DNA of 64,000 nt from Forficula auricularia. Taxonomy: Eukaryota > Arthropoda > Insecta > Dermaptera > Forficulidae. How positions within the stretch are numbered: position 1 is the first letter of the stretch; each line of letters opens with the position of its first letter. A program made the position numbers and the translations under genes. Under the pieces are notes generated by a model. It did no database searches. It saw only the letters and a list, made by a program, of their open reading frames with translations, and had not been told where the DNA came from. The DNA is taken from contig JALMQS010000225.1 in NCBI GenBank assembly GCA_024734495.1, positions 19,296,573 through 19,360,572 on the forward strand. The letters are read 5' to 3'. Shown in pieces: positions 46,302-56,504 of this stretch.

Positions 46302-47437
46302 TTGGCGTAGTTAGGGAAATTTCCTAGAGGGGGCAGCCTCAGTCGCGGCGCCAGGGTTGAGCGAGGTGTGGCGACCGTCCAACCAAATTTTTGTTGAAAA
46401 ACTGCTATTTTTTGCAAAAAATCGCAGTTTTTCCTTCATAAAATAAAAATTACTGATCCTAGGAACTTGATTTCTATTTCATTCTATAGGAAATCTTATT
46501 GACTTGAACGTTCACTTGGACCACTTTTTTGATAAAACTCTTAGATTTATAGATATCCAGCATTTTCCATGACGCATGAGGATTCGGATCATATCCTGTC
46601 CGGAAAATATAGGATATCTATAAATCACAGAGTTTTAACAAAAAAGTGCTTCAAAAAAACGTTCAAGTCAACAAAATTTTCTATAGAATGAGATAGAAAT
46701 CAAGTTTCTAGAATGAGCGCTTTTCATTTTATCAAGGAAAACTGAGATTTTTTGCAAAAAATTGCATTTTTCAAAATTTCAACCTCACGTGTTACCATTA
46801 TCCAATTAATATGAAACTTTGTTTAAATTGTAGCAAATTTAATTTAGTTGTAAAATTTATAGAGCATTCTTTGTTGAAAACGTGCTCCTTCATGGTCAAA
46901 ATGGGAAAAATCGAAAAAAGTGCGAGTTTTAGGGATATTCAAAAGTGATCCTGGAGTCTGTTTTTTGGATCCCTATTAAAAATCGAACTACTAAACCAAT
47001 TTTGCATTTCTTTTTTTAATCAGCGTGAAAATGTGTCCTCTTCAATTTACTATAGAACGGTTATTCATAAAATATAAACTGTTTTCGAGTTATAAGCAAA
47101 AAACTGGAAAAAGTTCAAAAATTTCGAGGTTTTTCGGCGCCAAAAGTTGTCCCCAAACACCACCCACTTAGATTTGGCATACCCACACCAGACCAAACGA
47201 CCCTAAAAAAATCTTTTCCCTCAATTAATATAAGCTGAAACCCTCCTATTTACTGGGCTAAATGGGAAGATAATTTTTTATAGATCTACATTTTTCAATC
47301 TGTATTGATTTTTCAAGAGTAAAATTAATCTCATAGCATAAATAGTTATTGAGATATTGACTATTTTTCTAGGGGGGGGCAAGGAGTTTTCTAGGGGGCA
47401 GTGCCCCCTTGCCCTCCCCCTTTAACTACGCGCATGA
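46302..47437. mobile_element. inner DNA element with 9-bp duplication (MULE-like)
   Basis: TGTCCATCA is duplicated at 46293-46301 and 47438-47446. The intact arm of the outer element reads AATGTGTCCCTCAATAAAC, confirming the empty site. Ends share GCGTAGTTA and G/C-rich subterminal runs (GAGGGGGCAG, CTAGGGGGCAGTGCCCCC). A 9-bp duplication is typical of Mutator-like elements, but no transposase is present, so the superfamily is inferred. The interior has its own fold-back (46404-46766) and words shared with the element at 19.0 kb (TTTTCGAGTTATAAGC). Confidence 0.82.
46404..46766. repeat. fold-back inside the inner element
   Basis: ATTTTTTGCAAAAAATCGCA, AACTTGATTTCTATTTCATT, TTGACTTGAACGTT and TTTATAGATATCC on the left are repeated inverted on the right, with the centre near 46585. 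The composite is thus a palindrome within an element within a palindrome. Confidence 0.85.
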
Positions 47438-48225
47438 TGTCCATCAATAAACTATTATAGTCACATATGTTACCTCTAATTCGACATTACATTGCTGAGA
47501 AGTACATCTTTTTCGTTGTTATACACAGCAACAAATCGAGAGATCTCATCAAGTATTATATATTTGTCCCTAATACGACAGTAAATTTCTATTGGAATGT
47601 TTAAAATATATCATTACGTGAATATTCATCAATGTAATGTCGAATTAGAGGTAATATATGTGACTTAGTTTATTGAGGGACACATTATACAGTCTTGTTT
47701 TTCATTTATATTTATTTATGTATTGCAGACTGATATGGCTTTTGTTGAGCGAGCTGAAACTGTTCTAATTTGATTGAAATAAAAAAGAAAAAATATCATT
47801 ATATTTTCTTTAAATATTGAGGATCACCAACTACCTTGTGATCTCAATTAACCTCACGAATTTTCCCTCAGGAAATTTCTATTTATATACTAGTATTAAG
47901 CCAATAAAGTACATCTACATTACTTACTAATATTAAAGTAATCATTAAAAATATGATTTGATTAAAATATTTCCAAAGAATAAGCAGCCCTAAAAAATAT
48001 TGTATTCATTTTTTATAGGAACAGCGAAAAAAGGGTGAACCGGGAAGATAAAGTGAATAATCCTGAGGGTGTAATTGAACACGAGTGCCTAAGGGCTAAA
48101 GGCTGTAAAATCTGGGTAAGAGACAGACATAGTGAGAGTTCTGATCGTTTTTGGCGAATGAATTGGTTCGATACTTTTCCGATTTGACCACGAAGTGGTG
48201 TTAACACAGAACGCACAGTCTAGAA

Positions 48226-48873
48226 CAGTGGTTTCCAACCTGGGGGCGATCGCCCCCAAGTGGGCGATTTGGGGGCAATGAGTATTCAAATTATTTGACA
48301 CGATTACTGAATTTCTCGACACGTCTGATCCTGTTTTAAGTGAGAATTTGAAGCAACACAATTTGGAACTTGCGTACCTTACAGATATTTCTGAAAAAAT
48401 GAACGAAGTCAATATAAGGCTTCAAGGAAACAAGATGAACCTTATCAAGGTCAAAGGAATTATTTCATCATTCATCGCCAAGTTTGATATTCACAAGGTA
48501 AATATTGGCCGTAAAGAGCTGATTCATTTTCCGACCCTTAAAAAGTGTTCAGTGTCGGATAACGAGACTCCTGAACTCCCAGAAGACAAAATCCTATTTT
48601 TTACTGATCACCTTGACCAGTTAAAAACTGACATGGAATCAAGATTTGAAGATTTGACCAAGTTACAAATTCCAGATTTTCGTTTGAAGCTGTGGATAAG
48701 CTTGATAACTCTTTGCAGACGAAGTTTCTAGATCTGAAGTATGATTCCAGATTCCAATTTAAAAATAAAAACATGTACTCCTGTATTTTAAATGTACATC
48801 AATGATCTTAGTTAATTATGATGTGGGTCTGTGTGATTATGGGTGATGGGCCAGAAAAGGTTGGGAACCACTG
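48226..48873 (+). mobile_element. internally deleted hAT element
   Basis: Ends CAGTGGTTTCCAACCTGGGG and complement (..GGTTGGGAACCACTG) bound 648 bp. The flanking 8-mers are GTCTAGAA (48218-48225) and CTCTAGAA (48874-48881), a 7/8 match. The interior keeps a piece of transposase (next entry), so this is a deletion derivative of an autonomous element rather than an unrelated MITE. Confidence 0.93.
48282..48731 (+). pseudogene. hAT transposase fragment (ZBED5/FAM200-like)
   Basis: The frame is open from 48282 to the stop at 48729-48731. No ATG precedes the similarity, which begins VFKLFDTITEFLDTSD. LAYLTDISEKMNEVNIRLQG, FIAKFD, FPTL and HLDQLKTDMESRFEDL are in the order seen in the middle part of ZBED5/FAM200-type hAT proteins. 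The BED finger, the DDE residues and the C-terminal dimerisation block are all missing. Roughly 150 residues remain of a protein normally several hundred long. It cannot be active, although the open frame suggests the deletion is fairly recent. Confidence 0.8.
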
Positions 48874-48881
48874 CTCTAGAA

Positions 48882-49949
48882 GATGTCTTAGCTAGTACTG
48901 TTTTTAAGGTGTCTTTAAGATTTCTTCTAGCTTCCTGTCTGGGCGAGGTTAGCCATTAATCTTTAATTGAATTTTTCTTATGGAAACACATAGCGTGATA
49001 GTATTTTTAAAATAAAGAAAACGCGACGACTCTTCTTCGCTGCGCCAGTGAGTCAAAATAGTCAACAAGAATCGGGTTATCTATTAAAGTAGATTCCATT
49101 AAAAAATGAATTTAATTAATATGTGTGAAAACTTAATATAACTTAATATAATTGTTTATACTTATAAAGTATAAAAATTTTGGAGCATCAGTAAAGTGTT
49201 ATCTATCTAGACGAAATACATACCTACATATTATTATTTATTAATATTAGTGGTTTATTTTAATTTATGTATGTTTTTAATATTAGTATTTTGTGTAAAG
49301 TTAGCCAACAGTTAAATATCAACTAAAGGCATAGAAACAACTACTAAATAATCCTAATAATACGTCCTTTGAGTATTTAATACACCACATGGGTCAGAAT
49401 TTCAAAATATTCATTACTCATATCTTAGAGCACGAAGAACATAAAATATTTCTTCAAGATTAATATCTTTCTCTCCATATAATAAATATCCTAAACATTA
49501 CAAAAAATAAAACTGCGTAAGCATGTTTAAAAAGAGAATCTGCTAAAACATATGAATGTAATAGGTCTACCGAATATATATATTCTATTTTTGTGTCATG
49601 TTTACCAAACGAATCTTAAATAAAATCCTAGCACGTACGTTTCATAATAAATCATTAGTGATAAAATAAAGTTAACATATGAGAATATAGTGAATGCAAA
49701 CCGTATAAATAGATAAATCAAAAAGAAGATATTAGTTATATTTTTTTCTAAAGATAAATATCTGAGTAATATATGAACTTCAATGTAAGAACTAAATGAA
49801 TTTCGAAAGATACTTTTGAACATTGAATTTAGTTTTGATTTCTAGCTCGTGAGACGTTTCATATGTATCATAATGCCAAATTAATCTATTAATCTAGAAA
49901 ATAAATAGTGAAAGTGATGTATAACTATCTCTTATCACACTTTTTTTAA
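48882..49949. other. AT-rich intergenic DNA, no gene seen
   Basis: No features beyond a GC-richer 48882-49060 patch. The minus frame at 49602-49823 shows no family features. Confidence 0.4.
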
Positions 49950-50170
49950 TGATACTGATGAGAAAAAGTGTGTTTCAACAAGGTCTCCTATAGTGCTGGA
50001 GTGGCCCCTGTGCATCGTGAAAAGAAGGAGAAGAGGACGAGATTATAAGGCCTGAAGGTGCCCCTGGTTGCGGGTCTTGAAAGTCTGTAAGTCCCGGCAA
50101 AGTTACACTCTTCAAAGGTCAAGGGATAAACAAATTGGCAATCGGGCACATGGGCGACGGCAGTAATCGA
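49950..50170 (-). mobile_element. decayed LINE 3-prime fragment
   Basis: Minus strand: FIPLTFEE-like remnant, then TTTTCACGATGCACAGGGGC, then GTTGAAACACACTTTTTCTC, matching in order the tail of the LINE at 27.3-28.0 kb. Frames are broken. Confidence 0.6.
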
Positions 50171-51709
50171 ATGATTATTTTGGGATTTTTGTAATGTAAT
50201 ATTTTTATAATGTCCTAATAAAAAAATACTTTTTTATCATGGCTTGTAAAGTTTTCCTGTATAGATCATTTTAAGTAGAATTAGGCATTAGGCTTATTTT
50301 TTTTTAATTTTCTTGCTTTACAATGACAGTGTGAGAGAGTCCTAAAGTGGCCATTTTAGGTGATCTTTCTACCTGTCGGAGTTTAGAGAATGGCGTAACT
50401 TAAAATTAAAAAACCGCATCTGACCGTAGACTATTTCAGCCCAAAAAACATTACGAAAGTAAATTAACTACTTATAATATTAGCCCGTTATTAAGATTAG
50501 ACCATACAGTTCATCCAGAAGGAAAGCACACCTGTGTATAGGGATTATTTTGATCTGATGACTTTCTCTTGACAAAAATTTAAATTTTTACATACAAAAT
50601 TTAAATATAAATTTTTTCATCTATTAATGAATTTTATTCTTACTTTCTAAAAGATTTATCACACCCGCCCAGATGCCTGGAACTGTACCGTTTAATAAGC
50701 ACTAAGCCCTTGATCTTTTAAAGGCGTGAAAAAACTCAGCTTCTGATTTTTTAATGTGATTAAAGAGATAACAAGAAAATATTGTTCAACGTGACCTCTC
50801 TCTCTTTCTCTCTTATTTATTTTTTTATTTTTTATTTTCAAATATTTTTAATTTAAGTAATTATTATACTATTTAAAAAATATATAATAAAATACGATCA
50901 CGAAAAATTTGATCTCAATAAGTTTCAAAATGTTTCATAATCTGAGGGAAAAGAAAGATTATAATCTTTTAGGAATTCTGAATGAACGAAAATGTCAATA
51001 AAGATCCCGAAATTCAAATAAGCTGGCCAAGGGCGAGTCGGATCGCATACAAAGGATTCCTTGACTAATAAATCCCAAAATATTTCAGATTACAAATCGG
51101 TTCTTATTTATCGTTGATAAAGAAAAAAATCAGGGAATTTGTAATATATTTTTATTAATTTTATGTTAGGCAATTTCTAAATGCTGACCGGTCAACAATC
51201 GCCAATTTGGACCTCTATCATATCGTAATTTTAAGAAATTAAAACTAATTCTACTTTAAAAAGATCTTTACAGGGATATCACATATTTTTTATTTTTACT
51301 TCTCATAAATTTCGAACCTCCCTAATATAATCATTCGATTAAAATTTTAATACGATTTTTGACTTGATATGGAAAATGAATACATAAAATGAGAAGTTTT
51401 TATGTTATTTAGTTTGCAATCTATAGTGCTCTAACAGACAGACTTGACTTTATTTTTCAGATCATTTTTAATTAAAAAATTGCAGGAAAGAGTCACTTGT
51501 TGTCCAACTCGGTTGGGTTGAGGTTCAAAATGAACACTGTATGGGCAGGTAGAGAGACCAAACCGAAGTTAAACAACCAGGTTGATGAATATCAAAACAC
51601 TCTTGATAATTTTGGGCGGGGCCTGGTTGGACAAGTTCAAGTGTGTATGGGGGCTTAAAACTTTTTCAAGACCTGGTGCTATGTATGTAAATTTTGGTCG
51701 GCCAAGTGT
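50171..51709. other. intergenic; small inverted word pair
   Basis: A CT-rich microsatellite lies near 50798-50815. At about 51499 TTGTCCAAC and near 51629 GTTGGACAA are inverted ends of a GC-richer 140-bp patch, perhaps a short MITE. No gene seen. Confidence 0.4.
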
Positions 51710-52862
51710 TATAGCTGTTGAAGTAAAAACCCGTTTTAACTAGTTAAAACGTGTTTAACTGAATACATTTATGGCAACTAGAATATACTGATGTTGGTTG
51801 AGTTTGGTTCAAAGATCTAGAATCTTCATTTTTGACCTTCCGCCTGATTTTTAACCGACTTCAAAAAAGGAGGAGGTTCTCTATTCGACTGATTTTTTTT
51901 TTGTCTATGTTACCTCATATCTCCGCTAATTGTGAACCGATTTTGAAAAAAAAATTGTATTGGGTTCAGTCTAGCTTCCGATTGGTCCCGTTTTTTTTCA
52001 TTGGTATTAGTTAGGTTTGTTCAGGCCTAACTTCTTTGTTTATAAATCGATTTCGATGATTCTTTTTTTATTGGAAATGGGGTATCTTAGGGATGGTGCC
52101 ATATTAATTTGGTTAAGTTCTGATGATATGATCAACGACGAAATAACGTAAATCTCCAATTCTTATGATCGAAATTATGATAAATAAAATCTTTTATAAT
52201 ATTAAGCACTATTAATAACATCACTAAAAAGATAAAAATAAAAATAATTCTTATAAAAAAAATAAAACCGACTTCAAAAAACTTAAATGCAACAAATAAA
52301 ATAATAATAACTTAAAAATAAAATAAAATCCACTAAAAGGTATAAAATAATTAATTATCTTATTTGGTTACAACTAAACGACGAAATATTAACATGAAAT
52401 TACTTTTTGAAGTCGGTGTCAAACAAATTATACCTATAAGCGAGCGTACCCGCCAAACGTACTAAATAATCCGTCAAGTGCGATTCATAAAATGTATATG
52501 TTTGGCACCGACTTCAAAAATATTTCGTCGTTTAGTTGTAACTAAATAAGATAATTATTTTATACCTTTTAGTGGATTTTATTTTATTTTTAAGTTATTA
52601 TTATTTTATTTGTTGCATTTAAGTTTTTTGAAGTCGGTTTTATTTTTTTTATAAAAATTATTTTTGGGTGTTTATTTTCAAAAATTGTTAAACGAAAATG
52701 TCAAAAATTATGGGCGAAGGTTAAATGTGAAGATTCTAGATCTTTGAACAAAACTCAACCAACATCAGTAAATTCTAGTTGCCACAAAGGTAATCAGTGA
52801 ATGGCGTTTTAACTAGCAAGAACCATTTCTTACTAAAAAAGGGTTTTTACTGCAATATAGCT
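51710..52862. mobile_element. composite palindrome, outer arms
   Basis: Outer arms of about 130 bp: ATAGCTGTTG / CAATATAGCTAT, AAAAACCCGTTTTAACTAG, and GGCAACTAGAATATACTGAT with TTGGTTGAGTTTGGTTCAAA, all found inverted up to 52862. The interior contains ACCGACTTCAAAAAAGGAGG then AGGTTCTC, a word I associate with a widespread insect repeat. The related word TTGGTTGAG(T/A)TTGGTC also occurs at 61.9-62.0 kb. Confidence 0.85.
52241..52667. repeat. inner palindrome of the composite
   Basis: Arms 52241-52428 and 52496-52667 are inverted copies (AATAAAACCGACTTCAAAAA, AACTTAAATGCAACAAATAA, AATCCACTAAAAGGTAT, ACTAAACGACGAAATATT, TTGAAGTCGGTGTCAAAC), with a loop of about 65 nt that is slightly GC-richer (AGCGAGCGTACCCGCC). 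Confidence 0.92.
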
Positions 52863-54487
52863 ATAAAGCTGAATCTTTACAGAAAGAAACTTATTTCTAC
52901 AAATTTGTATGTCAAACAACTAATTTACTACAACCATTTAAGAAATAACTTTCCATATAGAAAAATTCGATTTTTTTTTCTGAATTTTTAACAAGAATTT
53001 TGAAGCTGAAGAGCTCCCTTTTATGTGTTGGAAATAGTACAAACTTTCCACGACCTTCAGATCTTGAATTATCGAGAATATCAAAATATCGAAAGAGATT
53101 CAATATCCTGGCCGTACGGTTTTTTCTGATAGATTTTCATTTAGAAATTCTAGTTTATTCTCTAAATCTTCAATTTTAGGGTCACTTTTCAGCAATCGAA
53201 TTAATTTTGAGTAAATTACTCAAGACATTTTGAAGCAACATATTTATTGACTCTACTCCAGACATTAAATGTTCATAACATCAAAATAGAGAGAGTTCAA
53301 AAAAGTATTGCTATTGTCAGAGAAGCGTGGATAATAAAGTATTCAAGTGATTGTTTTCAAAAGATAAAGTAAACAAAAATACAAAAAAAATCCTTTCTAT
53401 TATAACATTTTAGCAATTAAACTTCAGCTGATTTGTGTAATTTGTTAAATGAACTTGAGAAATGGTAAAAGGGAGTCATGGTGCTTAGTAGTAGCAATCG
53501 GGTTAAATCGTGAGAAAGGAGTTCTAAAAAGAATTCGGTCCAATAAATTAATCCGGTTAAGTAGACGGTAAATTAAAATATCCCATTTTTGGACTGGATT
53601 CCAGTGTTGCTCTTCAGCGGTTGATTTCGTTCACGTCTTCAAAAGGCAAGGATTAAATTCAATTTATTTAGAAATTAAGGCGCATATATGTAATCCGTAA
53701 AATGATTTATTTATTTATGTTCTCTTCGGTTGAGTGAAGAGACGGTAATCAAGAAATCGTGGCTTCTGGCTTCTCCGAGCCACGATTCGGCCAATCTTGC
53801 AATTCCTGTTCATTTCTAATTGGCCATGACTGCGATGACATTTATGTGACAATCAACCTATCCCTCACAAACATGGGTTTGGGTTGGAGGTCACTCTGAA
53901 ATATTCCCACTGTAATTATTATATGCATCAGATTCATTCCTCATTGGATGGACAGACGCATCGACATTAAAAAAAGAAAGAAGTATTATGTAAACACGAA
54001 ATTCTCGTGTGAATTTTTTTATTCTCACTTTCAGATAGCCCCCACTAATAAATTGTAATGATTTATTTAAAATCGAAACCGATCATTAGATCACAAATGG
54101 TGCGTATTTAATTAAATTATCGTACAAAATGAATTGAATAATAAAATAAAATTATGTAATATAGGTATTAGTAATTTAGATTGAAAGTTTAATTGGCTTG
54201 AAATAAATTAAAAGGTATTACATCCAATTTGTAAAACGTAAATAAAATTGAGCTATATTATCAGGCGGCTGGGATAAACCAACAACGTACTGGGTTACTA
54301 AATGGTTAACCACCCAAAAACTAATCACTCATAAAGTAAAGAAAATTTTTGAAAAAATTTTTTAGAAACTTTTTAAAATTATAAATTTAAAATACTAGGT
54401 AGATTTCACATAAAAAAGTTTCTAAAAAAATTTTCAAAAATTTTTAGGACTTTATTTAAAATGTTTCACCAACCTATACCGTTCTCC
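52863..54487. other. intergenic, no gene seen
   Basis: Mostly AT-rich. 53580-53960 is modestly GC-richer without recognisable features. A short inverted run AAAATTTTTGAAAAAATTT near 54345 pairs with 54420-54450. Confidence 0.4.
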
Positions 54488-54884
54488 CTTAAGGAGGTTC
54501 GGGACTGTTTATCATTTTTATAAGAAAATTCTTAAATTTTTACCAACGATTTATTGATGCATTAAATATTTATTACCGAAATTTGAAGTTGATTGTCTGT
54601 CTCATTACCGAGAAATAAAATATTGAAAAATATCCTTTTAACATGGAAGTAAATGGACCGAGCTTTTAAAAGGGCTATAACTTCTATACTAATTATATCA
54701 TTTTCAACAAATTTATAGAGATCAATAATTCAACTTTTATGAATCGAATAATACATTTTTCAATAGATTTGACACTCTAGTTAATTAGTTATTCATAAAT
54801 GTACAAATAAAAAGTTATTTGCAGCCAACAAAATATGACAAAAGCACTAGAACTCTATTTGTTTAAATCGTTTTTGTGTTAAAT

Positions 54885-54894
54885 AAATGTTTTT
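54885..54894. repeat. LINE target-site duplication, left
   Basis: AAATGTTTTT here and at 60612-60621. The unbroken copy at 33.6 kb has a single AAATGTTTTTATAATGAG on its minus strand. The duplication may extend by three bases, which cannot be separated from the (AAT)n tail. Confidence 0.9.
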
Positions 54895-54927
54895 CATTCG
54901 TGAGTGAGTGCTTCTAGAGGACGGTCG
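54894..54927 (+). promoter_or_regulatory. Inr plus DPE internal promoter of the LINE
   Basis: TCATTC (54894-54899) matches the arthropod initiator TCAKTY with A+1 at 54896. GGTCG (54923-54927) matches the downstream promoter element RGWYV at exactly +28 to +32. TATA-less Inr/DPE promoters at the very 5-prime end are known for Drosophila I, jockey, F and Doc elements. The first T is supplied by the target site. Confidence 0.75.
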
Positions 54928-55133
54928 ACTCTGCGCAGCGCTTTTTAAGATAACACTTTTGTTTATATTTTCTTTATCTTTTAATATTTTTCGATTTCTT
55001 TAGTTTTGTTTTGCTTTTTTACATAAATAGTTTTTTTAGTTTTTATTATTTAGTTAGCTTTAGTTTGTAAATATTTCTAAATAATAGTTTTTATTTGTTT
55101 ATGAGGTTATAGCAGTCCGCGTAACCTCTCCCA

Positions 55134-56504
55134 ATGGACGGGAACGAAGTTTCCCCTTCCAATTCGCTGGCCCAAGGTCGGATCCCAGCTAAACGTTTTA
55201 AACCATTTAGTGATTTATCTGATGATTCACTAAATAATGAAAACAATTTAATTAAAAAATCTCTGCCACGTTTTCTCGTTTTCACTCACGGTGAAAACGG
55301 AAAAAATTTATCTAAAATTTCCCCTTTTTTAATTAATAAAGTTATTACAAATTCCGCTGGAAAGGTAAATAACATTAAGAAACTTAGAAATGGAACAGTT
55401 TTGGTTGAAACAGCAAATGATAAACAAACTGAATCTCTTTTTAAAATTAAACAATTTTTACCGGAAATCCCGGTAACAGTTCAGCCTCACTTAAAACTTA
55501 ACTCATCAAAGGGTGTGATATTTTGTCCCGATCTTGTTGACATCTCGAAAGAGGAGATTCTTTCTGAACTTCAAAATCAAAACGTAACAGATCTCCATAA
55601 AATTACTCGAAAATCTCAGGACCAAATTACTACAACCCCCTTGATTGTCCTCACATTCGGCACCCCTACCATTCCTTCAACAATTAATGTTGGATTTTAT
55701 AGGCTTTCCGTAAGAAAATATGTACCACCCCCTATGCGTTGTTTTTCCTGCCAGTTATACGGGCATACCAAGGGTAGATGTTCCAAAACAACCCCTATTT
55801 GTGGTTTCTGCGGGCTTGAACTCCACCCTGGCACCCCGTGCTCAAGGACTTTTTGCACCCCTTGTAACAATGATTCTCATCCTAGCTTCTCTCGTACATG
55901 CCCCAAGTTTGTTGAAGAAAAAGAAATTATTAATTTGTCAGTTGATAAAAATATTTCATACTTTGCTGCCAAAGCCCAATTCGAAAAACAAAAACTATCG
56001 AAGAAAACTTCCTTTGCGTCTGTAGTACAGACTAATTCAAGTTGCACTTCTTGCGAGGAGCTCAAACAAACAGTTAAAGTCCTTACTGAACAAATAGTAG
56101 CCCTCACAAGTAAAATTGAATCCCTCACTGCAGCCGACAAATTAAATGAAAAAAAACAAACAGTAATTATTCCAATAAAACCAACTCCTTCGTCAGGACC
56201 TATCGCGGCCCCTATCGTTAGTGCATCTCCTTTAACACCAACTACCAATGGCCAAGTCCTTCTTAGCCTGCCAACCTCAAGTGAAGATGAAACCCCTTTA
56301 TCTCAACGAACTTCCGCAAGGAAAAAAATAAGAAATCAAAGGGGCAGAATCGAAACGCTGTCTCTTAGTATATGTTTATTTTTATCTCTAGCAAAATGCG
56401 CATTTTTATTATCATCGCTAATCTTATTTATTATATTATTTTTCCTTTCTTCTTGGAATCTTCTAATAATTTATCTATTTGCTTTTTTATCTAAATATGG
56501 ATAG
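55134..56504 (+). CDS. LINE ORF1: nucleic-acid-binding gag-like protein
   Basis: ORF1p of I-type LINEs coats the retrotransposon RNA and forms the RNP. The predicted 456 residues start at the first ATG with a useful frame. Residues about 45-195 resemble the paired RRM-like region of such proteins. Three zinc knuckles follow: C203-C216 (CFSCQLYGHTKGRC), C223-C236 (CGFCGLELHPGTPC) and C241-C256 (CTPCNNDSHPSFSRTC). Residues about 305-335 look helical, with a possible coiled coil. Oddity: after a basic segment (RKKIRNQRGR, 396-405) the last 50 residues are strongly hydrophobic (SSLILFIILFFLSSWNLLII), unlike known ORF1 tails. This may be read-through of former non-coding sequence after a lost stop. 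The frame is intact. ORF2 overlaps its last 8 nt. Confidence 0.93.
   Translation: MDGNEVSPSNSLAQGRIPAKRFKPFSDLSDDSLNNENNLIKKSLPRFLVFTHGENGKNLSKISPFLINKVITNSAGKVNNIKKLRNGTVLVETANDKQTESLFKIKQFLPEIPVTVQPHLKLNSSKGVIFCPDLVDISKEEILSELQNQNVTDLHKITRKSQDQITTTPLIVLTFGTPTIPSTINVGFYRLSVRKYVPPPMRCFSCQLYGHTKGRCSKTTPICGFCGLELHPGTPCSRTFCTPCNNDSHPSFSRTCPKFVEEKEIINLSVDKNISYFAAKAQFEKQKLSKKTSFASVVQTNSSCTSCEELKQTVKVLTEQIVALTSKIESLTAADKLNEKKQTVIIPIKPTPSSGPIAAPIVSASPLTPTTNGQVLLSLPTSSEDETPLSQRTSARKKIRNQRGRIETLSLSICLFLSLAKCAFLLSSLILFIILFFLSSWNLLIIYLFAFLSKYG

Larger units (their letters stand above)
46101..47897. mobile_element. palindromic element (outer), interrupted by a second element
   Basis: Outer ends (TAATATATATGTAGAAATTT.. 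and complement) continue as arms of about 250 bp: CACAAGGTAGTTAG, GGTGATCCTCAATATTTAAA, CAGTTTCAGCTCGC and AGACTGTATAATGTGTCC are all found inverted on the right. The arms meet near 47560. The left arm is split by the inner element at 46302-47437, while the right arm (about 47630-47897) preserves the uninterrupted sequence. Confidence 0.9.

Noticed and set aside
55877..56248. Minus-strand frame within LINE ORF1, and similar frames inside ORF2
   Set aside because: Shadows of the real plus-strand ORFs.
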